DNA from: a virus
Virus record (IMG/VR): IMGVR_UViG_3300025122_000109
Location: 1-28,170 of that record
DNA: 28,170 bases
Direction: 5' to 3' (one strand)
Made by a program: the position numbers and the translations under genes. How positions within the stretch are numbered: position 1 is the first letter of the stretch; each line of letters opens with the position of its first letter. Below, piece by piece: positions 22,505-28,170 of this stretch. The notes under the pieces were generated by a model, which had not been told where the DNA came from, ran no database searches, and saw nothing but the letters and a program-made list of their open reading frames with translations.

Positions 22505-23809
22505 ATGCCAAGCACGGTTAAAAGATCTTTTTTTTATACAGACGAAAAAGAAATAGGAGTTGATAAAGAGATGGCAGACGATTTTTATAAGGAAGCAGCT
22601 CAGGAGACTCTTAAGGCTGCTGTGAGAGAGAAGCTTGCATCGCAGCAACAACCTCAAAAGGAAGAGCAGCCTCAAGTGCAGCCACAACGTGACAGTGCTC
22701 CGGTGGCAGAGGTGAGTCAGCCTGCTCAGCCAGAGCCGCAGCTAGACCCACCGGTCGCTGATGATCATGAAGATGATTTTGATGATTTTGACTTTGTTGA
22801 GGCATATGACGACACTCCTGCTGCAGCTGATGCTCAAATGCTTCCAGACAATAGAGCAAGAAGCGCAATATCGTGTGCATTTATTGGCGTCGGCGGCGGT
22901 GGAGGAAAGATCGCCAAGGCTTTTCTAGACCTTGGATTTACAAAAACAGTTCTTATAAACACAACTGTTAAAGATCAGCCCGAGGGTGTGTCATCTGAGC
23001 ACTTTCTACTGCTCCCAGGAGCTGATGGTGTAGGGAAGGATATAACTCTTGGAAAGAGGGTTCTCATAGACAATAGCGCTATGGTAGAGGACATGCTTAG
23101 AACTAGAGTGGGAAAAGTTGACTGGATATTTGTTCTAGCCGGCGGCGGTGGAGGAACAGGTAGTGCATGCAAGATTCTTAACGATACCCTGGTCCGTCAC
23201 CTTAAGTCTGTAGGGGGAAATGGTGATGTTGTATATATTATCACGAAACCATCCTCACAGGAGCTTCTGAATCCCACCATATCAACAAATTTTGAGTCTC
23301 TACACGATGATGTCAGGCTTACTCCGCACATACTTCTAGACAACGAGAGACAGCTTCAGCTTCTTAGAGGGAAAGTAGGAATTTTAAATCTATACCCCAC
23401 AGCAAATAAGAATTTTGCAAAGCTATTGTGGAATGTTTTAAAGCTAGCATCAGAAAATTCTCCAATTCAATCATTTGACTCTAAGGATCTTGAGAGATGT
23501 CTCTCAACCCCGGGAAGGATGGTCGTTGGAAGCACAATTGCTAGAGATGTGACAAAGCAAGATCTAGGGTCTATTCTGTATCAGGGGTGCATTAGGTCTT
23601 CGCCATGTCCAGCTCCTCCTGGAAGATCAAAAGCAGGAGTGATGCTTCTCATAGCCACCTCTGCAATGGCATCTGACCCATCAGTTAGTAAAAAGCTAGA
23701 GGCTTCGTTTTCATATCTTGGGGGAAGGACAGATACCCTTTTCACCGGCGTGTATGTGAAAGAGAGAATACCTGGTCTGATAGCGATAACTGTTATTGGT
23801 GGAATTTAA
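22505..23809 (+). CDS. Tubulin/FtsZ-family GTPase with acidic N-terminal extension, 434 aa
   Basis: The core from about residue 120 follows the FtsZ/tubulin order. First glycine loop: FIGVGGGGGKIAKAF (G128-K135). A T3-like stretch: GADGVGKDITLGKRVL. The tubulin signature loop: AGGGGGTGSACK (213-220). A T7-type catalytic loop: FDSKDLERCL with Asp325 and Asp328, lined up with FtsZ NxDxxD. The C-terminal domain ends exactly at ITVIGGI, like FtsZ 'VTVIATG', with no FtsZ-type C-terminal tail. Residues 1-119 are instead a Gln/Pro/Glu-rich, disordered acidic extension with DDFDFVEAYDD. ATG 22505 is supported by similarity to the mini-gene start; ATG 22571 (residue 23), 11 bases after AGGAG, is an alternative. 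GTP-driven filament formation is the family property; location in the head-neck block suggests late action. Tubulins known from jumbo phages (PhuZ) lie in other contexts. Confidence 0.85.
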   Translation: MPSTVKRSFFYTDEKEIGVDKEMADDFYKEAAQETLKAAVREKLASQQQPQKEEQPQVQPQRDSAPVAEVSQPAQPEPQLDPPVADDHEDDFDDFDFVEAYDDTPAAADAQMLPDNRARSAISCAFIGVGGGGGKIAKAFLDLGFTKTVLINTTVKDQPEGVSSEHFLLLPGADGVGKDITLGKRVLIDNSAMVEDMLRTRVGKVDWIFVLAGGGGGTGSACKILNDTLVRHLKSVGGNGDVVYIITKPSSQELLNPTISTNFESLHDDVRLTPHILLDNERQLQLLRGKVGILNLYPTANKNFAKLLWNVLKLASENSPIQSFDSKDLERCLSTPGRMVVGSTIARDVTKQDLGSILYQGCIRSSPCPAPPGRSKAGVMLLIATSAMASDPSVSKKLEASFSYLGGRTDTLFTGVYVKERIPGLIAITVIGGI

Positions 23810-23821
23810 TTTTTTTTTTTT
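23792..23821 (+). terminator. Weak terminator candidate: T12 run after the tubulin-like gene
   Basis: Twelve T residues (23810-23821) follow the stop directly. The only upstream hairpin is a short imperfect one at the end of the coding region (ATAACTGTTAT). It may terminate weakly; the following gap holds promoter-like elements. Confidence 0.3.
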
Positions 23822-23871
23822 AGTGAGCCACGAGCTAAAAAGACACAAATATAGTTAATATTGTAGAGTTG

Positions 23872-23897
23872 AAACTAGTAATTCGATAATCTAGTTT
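23872..23897. repeat. Inverted repeat AAACTAG/CTAGTTT before the gp13 gene
   Basis: Perfect 7-bp arms at 23872-23878 and 23891-23897 are separated by 12 bases, 20 bases upstream of an ATATTTAT element (23917-23924). There is no T-run, so it is more likely a binding site or mRNA hairpin than a terminator. Confidence 0.35.
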
Positions 23898-23961
23898 AAA
23901 TCTGACATATTTCTTAATATTTATGATTAGCGCAACAGTGCTTTTCGTCAGGAGATTATTC

Positions 23962-25143
23962 GTGGCTACATTTTCACAAACCACAAATCCGACTCCGTAT
24001 GGATTTTTTGATAATGAGTCAAATTTTCAGACAGAGGCGGATAATGTTGTCACTTTTGTCAAAAGAAAGCTAGGTGATGATGTTTTAAGTGTCGAGTTAA
24101 CAAAAAAGCAGATCTGGGCATCTTTAGAAGAGTCAGCTTTAGAGTTTAGCTCAATACTAAACCAATATCAGGCAAAATCACAGCTATCTCAATTTTTGGG
24201 TCAGGCAACTACTGGATCTACGGGCGCAATGTCTGGGTCAGAGGGAATGTACCCAAGAGAGAATCTTGAGTATCTTACAAGATTTGCTGAGCCATATGCT
24301 GAAAACGCCGGAGTGGGTGGATCATATGATATGATGTCCGGGTCTATTCAGCTAAAACAAAATGTTCAGGACTACGACATCTATAGCACGCTTAAGGATT
24401 CAGGTGATAATCTTATATTTTCTTCAAGTTTAAATCCCCTTAGGACAAAATTGCAAATTAGTGAGGTTTTTCACTTTAATCCACAGGCAGCTTATAGGTT
24501 TTTTGATACAACATCTGCTATAAACTATCTCAATAATGAATTTTCATTTGAGTCATTTACGCCTGAGACCATATTCTATGTGCTTCCTGTCTTTGAGGAT
24601 ATTCTTAGAGCAGGACAGCTTGATATATCAAATAGAGTTAGAAGATCAAATTATTCTTATAAGGTGGTTGGGACAAACATAAGAATATATCCAAAGCCAT
24701 CGCTTGATAATCCTCAAAAGCTCTTTATTAGAGTGAAATTCTTTTCAAACCCCCTTAGCCCATCATTCCGAGACGATACAATAAAGGGAGTGTCAAATTT
24801 ATCAGACATTCCGTTTGGAAATCTTGAATATAATAATATTAATAGTATTGGAAGACAGTGGATAAGGCAGTATGCACTAGCAGTGTCAACAGAGTTGCTC
24901 GGAAGGATCAGATCAAAATTTGGGAATATACCGATACCTGGCTCAGACTTGACACTGAATGGGACGGATTTAGTGTCACAAGGGAGAGAAGATCAGACAA
25001 ATTTAAAAACGCAGCTTAAGGAGATGCTAGAGACAATGACGTATGATAAGCTTATGGAGACAGCGGCAACACGCGCAGAGTTTATCAATAAACAGTTAAA
25101 ATATGTTCCAATGCCTAACGGCCTAGCAATCTTTATGGGGTAG
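23962..25143 (+). CDS. 13: Neck protein, T4 gp13-like, 393 aa
   Basis: I start it at GTG 23962, seven bases after AGGAG; the ATG at 23923 would precede that ribosome site and add 13 unrelated residues. The N-terminal FVKRKLGDDVLSVELTKKQI followed by ESALEF matches the T4 gp13 opening ('LRRLGAP...VELTPDQI...ALE'). The C-terminal part, IGRQWIRQYALAVSTELLGR, IPIPGSDLTLNGTDL and a final LAIFMG, matches the T4 gp13 end ('W.KDYA.ALAKELNG...LPGG..I.G..L...', 'ILVG'). It is longer than T4 gp13 (309), with insertions in the middle. The protein closes the filled head together with gp14 so that the tail can attach. The gp14 gene follows after three bases. Confidence 0.8.
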   Translation: MATFSQTTNPTPYGFFDNESNFQTEADNVVTFVKRKLGDDVLSVELTKKQIWASLEESALEFSSILNQYQAKSQLSQFLGQATTGSTGAMSGSEGMYPRENLEYLTRFAEPYAENAGVGGSYDMMSGSIQLKQNVQDYDIYSTLKDSGDNLIFSSSLNPLRTKLQISEVFHFNPQAAYRFFDTTSAINYLNNEFSFESFTPETIFYVLPVFEDILRAGQLDISNRVRRSNYSYKVVGTNIRIYPKPSLDNPQKLFIRVKFFSNPLSPSFRDDTIKGVSNLSDIPFGNLEYNNINSIGRQWIRQYALAVSTELLGRIRSKFGNIPIPGSDLTLNGTDLVSQGREDQTNLKTQLKEMLETMTYDKLMETAATRAEFINKQLKYVPMPNGLAIFMG

Positions 25144-25146
25144 AGG

Positions 25147-25815
25147 ATGTCAAGACTTTTTATAACGCCGAGAGAGATTAATTTTATAAACGACATAGCA
25201 AAAGAAATTGTTAAGGATGTCATTGGTCAAAAGATATATTATTTTCCAATATCAGAGACAAAATCAAAAATTCATGATGTATATGAGGAATCATCTCATA
25301 AGATATTTGATAATCCTATTGAGATAGATGCTCTGGTCAAATATGCTCCTCAGGAGATAAGGGCAAATACTTTTGGAAGTGAGGAATATTATACCATAGA
25401 GGCATATGTTCAGGAGAGAGATATGCTTGATAAGGGAATTCAAATTCTTGAGGGAGATTTTTTTAGCTATGGGTCTGTATTTTTTGAGGTCATAACTGCA
25501 CCTGACTCTAATACAATATATGGGGAAGTTGAGCACAAGGGATTTATGACAATAACAGGAAAACAGGCCCGTGTCGGACAGTTTAAATCTCACACGTTTG
25601 GACCAACAGATGAGTCATATAGTGATAAGGATGCAGTTGAAAATACATTTGTTCAACAGAGAGGGTTCAAGAGAAATATTCAGGGAGAGACTGGAGATGT
25701 TAGAGCACTTCAACAAAATGGAGTGCTTACAAAGCCTATTACGGGACCAGACCAGGTGTCAGCAAAGGGAGATTCGCAAAACGTAGGGTCTGCATTCTAC
25801 GGAGATGACACGTAA
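25147..25815 (+). CDS. 14: Neck protein, T4 gp14-like, 222 aa
   Basis: Gene order (13-14-15 as in T4) and sequence both support gp14. The N-terminal part has FINDIAKEIVKDVIGQKIYYFP, parallel to T4 gp14 'LVAESIQMRGVECYYVPRE', then a beta segment, IRANTFGSEEYYTIEAYV, and ILEGDFFSYGSVFFEV, parallel to the T4 'GDLIYFPMDNSLFEI' region. The last ~70 residues are polar and probably disordered (SDKDAVENTFVQQRG onward), which also holds for the end of T4 gp14 (256 residues). The protein binds gp13 at the head-tail junction. Its stop shares one base with the next start (TAATG), so the two genes are probably coupled. The sequence match is weaker than for gp13. Confidence 0.72.
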   Translation: MSRLFITPREINFINDIAKEIVKDVIGQKIYYFPISETKSKIHDVYEESSHKIFDNPIEIDALVKYAPQEIRANTFGSEEYYTIEAYVQERDMLDKGIQILEGDFFSYGSVFFEVITAPDSNTIYGEVEHKGFMTITGKQARVGQFKSHTFGPTDESYSDKDAVENTFVQQRGFKRNIQGETGDVRALQQNGVLTKPITGPDQVSAKGDSQNVGSAFYGDDT

Positions 25816-27023
25816 TGACTAGAAAAATAGACTCAGGACATGAAGGAGTTGTTCCAGATGATTTTTCAATTCCGCCAGCCGGAATTGAGCAGATGGATAG
25901 AGCTCTTTTTGAGCTATTTGATAAAAGGCTTGCTTTTCAAGTTAAAATAAAAGAGCAGTCAACTAATGTTCCAGTTGTGTTTTCAACAGGTGAAAGATTT
26001 GCGCTTACAAGAAGAAAGTCACCAATTAGAGATAGAAACAATGCACTAATACTTCCGATAATATCAATACACAGAAAAAATATAGATACATCTCCGTCCC
26101 AGGCTGGCTTCGGCACACCCATATCGTTTAGAAATCAACAAAGCTATGTTATAAGAAAACGCCTTGACAAGAGAGATAGAAATTACCAGAAGATAGTCAA
26201 CAAACTTGGTTTAAAAAATCAGTATGACGCCGCTTCAAGAGCAAATTTTGCCAGAAGTGATAATTTTCCTGGTAATGTTGCCATACCAGGAAGAATAGCC
26301 TCTAGAAGAAATGGAATGAATCTATCTCTATTGGATGATCCCACTGGAACTTTTTTACGAGATGACATTGGAGATAACATATTTGAGATAATTACTTTGC
26401 CGTATCCTAAGTTTTTAACAGCTACATATGAGGTTACATTCTGGACTCAATACATGACACAGATGAATCAGATAGTTGAGACAATGATGGCTCAGTATGA
26501 TGGTCAAAATTATGGATTTGAGATAGAGTCAAAGTCTGGCTACAAATATGTCGCTTATATAGGATCACCCTTTACCAATGCTGATAATTTCACTGATTTC
26601 TCAAGCGAAGAGAGAATAATAAAATATACGTTTAATATAGAGGTGCCAGGATTTTTACTAGGGACAAATAATCCAGGCATGCCATCACCAACAAGAAAAT
26701 TTTATTCAGCTCCCCAAGTAGAGTTTGGATACATTCAGTCAAGTACACAAGTTGTTAAAAAAGACCAGTCACCTGATGGTGACGGTGATGTTAATAATTT
26801 TATTCTATCTGATGTTCAGGATTTAGATATAAACGGAGAGACGAAGGGAATGAGAGGTCAGGGTAGTGAAAGATTAGTTGACACTGTTGTAGATCCTTTT
26901 ACAGGGGAGAAGATTACTCGTCTTGTTAGAGTGATAACGAGAGATCAAAGATCTGGAGAGACTGTTGCAAGCTCAAGAGTAACCGTTAATTTAGAGACCA
27001 CTTTAGATACTGTCACTGATTAA
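25815..27023 (+). CDS. 15: Proximal tail sheath stabiliser/tail completion protein, T4 gp15-like, 402 aa
   Basis: The start overlaps the gp14 stop by one base. The central region matches the T4 gp15 pattern: RFALTRRKSPIRDRNNALIL with PIISIHRKNID, then LPYPKFLTATYEVTFWTQYM and QIVETMMAQYDGQNYGFEI (T4 'MIYELSIFTRYEDDMFQIVEQILPYFQPHF'), then SEERIIKYTFNIEVPGFLL (T4 'RRIEWSLTFEVNGWMYP'). T4 gp15 has 272 residues; this protein has an insertion around residues 110-190 and an extra C-terminal ~120 residues rich in charged and Thr residues. gp15 forms a hexameric cap on the finished tail and joins it to the neck. It is followed by the sheath gene after 72 bases. Confidence 0.8.
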   Translation: MTRKIDSGHEGVVPDDFSIPPAGIEQMDRALFELFDKRLAFQVKIKEQSTNVPVVFSTGERFALTRRKSPIRDRNNALILPIISIHRKNIDTSPSQAGFGTPISFRNQQSYVIRKRLDKRDRNYQKIVNKLGLKNQYDAASRANFARSDNFPGNVAIPGRIASRRNGMNLSLLDDPTGTFLRDDIGDNIFEIITLPYPKFLTATYEVTFWTQYMTQMNQIVETMMAQYDGQNYGFEIESKSGYKYVAYIGSPFTNADNFTDFSSEERIIKYTFNIEVPGFLLGTNNPGMPSPTRKFYSAPQVEFGYIQSSTQVVKKDQSPDGDGDVNNFILSDVQDLDINGETKGMRGQGSERLVDTVVDPFTGEKITRLVRVITRDQRSGETVASSRVTVNLETTLDTVTD

Positions 27024-27095
27024 TAGTGATTTGGGATATTTGGGTAATTAAGCGATAGTTATAACTGTAGAAAGTCGTAACAGGAGATTCATTAA

Positions 27096-28170
27096 ATGGC
27101 CGAACAGACATTTAAATCGCCCGGTTTTTTTGAGAATGAAATCGATCTCTCGCAAAGAGAGTCAGAAATTATCGGAGTACCAGCGGGTGTTGTTGGAACA
27201 TCTGAGATGGGCCCAGCCTTTGTACCCGTAACGGTTGGATCATTTGCTGATTTCGAGAGAAGATTTGGGACGCTAGATTCAAAATATTTTGGTCCCTACG
27301 CGGTTCGAGAATTTTTTAAACACCAGACAGCCTTGACATATGTCAGGGTTTTGGGCGCAGGAGCAAACGAGACTGCAACAGATATATCTAACACAAGGGC
27401 CGGCGGAATTGTCAAGTCAGCTGGTTTTAGGGTGATAGGAACACAGGCAAGAACATACCCGAGCTCTTTTGGAAGATTTCAAGGATGCGTTCAGTTTATA
27501 GGCGCGAGACACATAGTGTCGTCATCCCAAGAGACTGTTGGGTATCCGATATTTAGAGACAATAGAAGCTATGATCTCAAAGCAAGTGATGATCACGTCT
27601 ATCTTGTCAGGGGAATGCTGTTTACATCTACTGGCTCTAGATTTGAGATATTAGATTACGCTACAGCTAGCTACGCAACAACATCTTCTATTCAGACAGA
27701 TCTCGCGACGCCAAGTAATGATGGTCTTTTTAAGCTTGTTCTTTCATCAACAGCTGGATCGGGCTTCTCGACAGGTGACGGTTTCCCTGGTATCAAAATA
27801 TACACAGCATCTCTTAACCCTGTTGCAGATGAGTATATAGGGAATGTCCTTAATACAGATCCTGAGATGTTTGAAGCTGAGCAACACCTTCTCTACGCAG
27901 ATTTCCCAGTTGAGGATGAGCTAGCATCAGTAGATACGGGCAAGACTGGGGTCATGTCGTCACCCTCAATAGCGTTGATGTCTGGGTCTACAAAGTCATC
28001 ACAGTCTGCCGGTATATCTGGAGTATCATTCCTGAATGCGTTCGGAAGATTTGACACGAGATATGGCGCAGCAAGAACATCAGCGTTTATCTCTCAGCCG
28101 TACGGAAGAAAAGAGTTTCCACTATTTCACTTTGAGTGCATATCTGATGGTGCTGTTGCAAATCAAAAGT
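27096..28170 (+). CDS. 18: Tail sheath protein, T4 gp18-like, 3' end beyond window
   Basis: ATG 27096 follows ACAGGAG (27080-27086). The frame stays open for 358 codons to the window edge, so the C-terminus is missing. The start MAEQTFKSPGFFENEIDLSQ followed by IGVPAGVVGTSEMGPAFVPV and FERRFGTLDSKYFGPYAVREF is the classic opening of contractile tail sheath proteins. T4 gp18 has 659 residues, so somewhat over half is probably present. Sheath subunits stack around the tail tube and contract at infection. The gene opens what is probably the sheath-tube transcript. The 72-base leader contains the palindrome AGTTATAACT (27057-27066), overlapping a TATAAC box, and an ATATTTG (27036-27042), a one-base variant of the ATATTTA element seen before other late genes. 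Confidence 0.93.
   Translation, partial: MAEQTFKSPGFFENEIDLSQRESEIIGVPAGVVGTSEMGPAFVPVTVGSFADFERRFGTLDSKYFGPYAVREFFKHQTALTYVRVLGAGANETATDISNTRAGGIVKSAGFRVIGTQARTYPSSFGRFQGCVQFIGARHIVSSSQETVGYPIFRDNRSYDLKASDDHVYLVRGMLFTSTGSRFEILDYATASYATTSSIQTDLATPSNDGLFKLVLSSTAGSGFSTGDGFPGIKIYTASLNPVADEYIGNVLNTDPEMFEAEQHLLYADFPVEDELASVDTGKTGVMSSPSIALMSGSTKSSQSAGISGVSFLNAFGRFDTRYGAARTSAFISQPYGRKEFPLFHFECISDGAVANQK

Noticed and set aside
22505-23809. Calling the tubulin-like protein PhuZ
   Set aside because: The loops and the C-terminal end look more like FtsZ than PhuZ to me, the surrounding genes are T4-type and not phiKZ-type, and subfamily assignment needs a tree.
23923-23961. ATG 23923 as the start of the gp13 gene
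   Set aside because: The AGGAG ribosome site (23950-23954) lies inside this stretch and is ideally placed for GTG 23962; the extra 13 residues look unlike a gp13 N-terminus.
1-28170. CRISPR array, insertion sequence, integrase or attachment site
   Set aside because: No regularly spaced direct repeats, transposase or integrase motifs, or terminal repeats were found on reading the window.

Overview
The window looks like the late, structural and packaging part of the genome of a T4-like tailed phage with a contractile tail. Every gene I can support is on the + strand and packed head to tail. The case rests on several recognisable T4-type proteins: fused recombination nuclease gp47/gp46, primase gp61-like, terminase gp17, portal gp20, prohead protease gp21, scaffold gp22-like, major capsid protein gp23, neck gp13 and gp14, sheath stabiliser gp15 and tail sheath gp18. 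The DNA is AT-rich with heavy AGA (Arg) use, except in the capsid gene and its neighbour. The host cannot be read from the sequence. The style of the structural genes resembles marine T4-like phages, which is an inference.

Layout. Positions 1-4411 hold three large virion proteins; the first is cut by the window edge, the third has a LamG-like lectin fold, and two share a C-terminal motif. Positions 4413-10008 hold a DNA-metabolism block: a small zinc ribbon, a RuvC-like resolvase, a primase, a small head-associated candidate, a single-chain Mre11-Rad50-type nuclease and a second zinc ribbon. Positions 10039-21227 hold packaging and capsid assembly: an unknown, large terminase, portal, an unknown, prohead protease, four small unknown proteins, scaffold and major capsid protein. 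Positions 21228-23809 are unusual: three short terminator-separated units with a probable decoration protein, a chimeric 106-residue mini-gene and a tubulin/FtsZ-like GTPase. Positions 23962-28170 hold the neck and tail block gp13, gp14, gp15 and the start of gp18.

The genes work together in a T4-type scheme. Scaffold and protease build and mature a prohead on the portal, terminase fills it, neck proteins close it, and a sheathed tail is attached. Primase, resolvase and the fused nuclease supply and process the replicated, branched DNA that terminase packages.

The strongest candidate for something undescribed is the tubulin/FtsZ-family protein at 22505-23809. It sits inside the capsid-neck cluster and has intact nucleotide-binding and catalytic loops plus a long acidic N-terminal extension. 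Just before it, 22055-22375 carries a copy of its N-terminal segment (30 of 41 residues identical by my count) joined at the glycine loop to a C-terminal tail like that of the decoration protein at 21393-21899. The polymerase-like gene, its chimeric partner and the capsid-associated donor therefore lie side by side, each with its own control signals.

No stretch longer than 300 bases lacks a gene. I see no tRNA, CRISPR array, insertion sequence or minus-strand gene.
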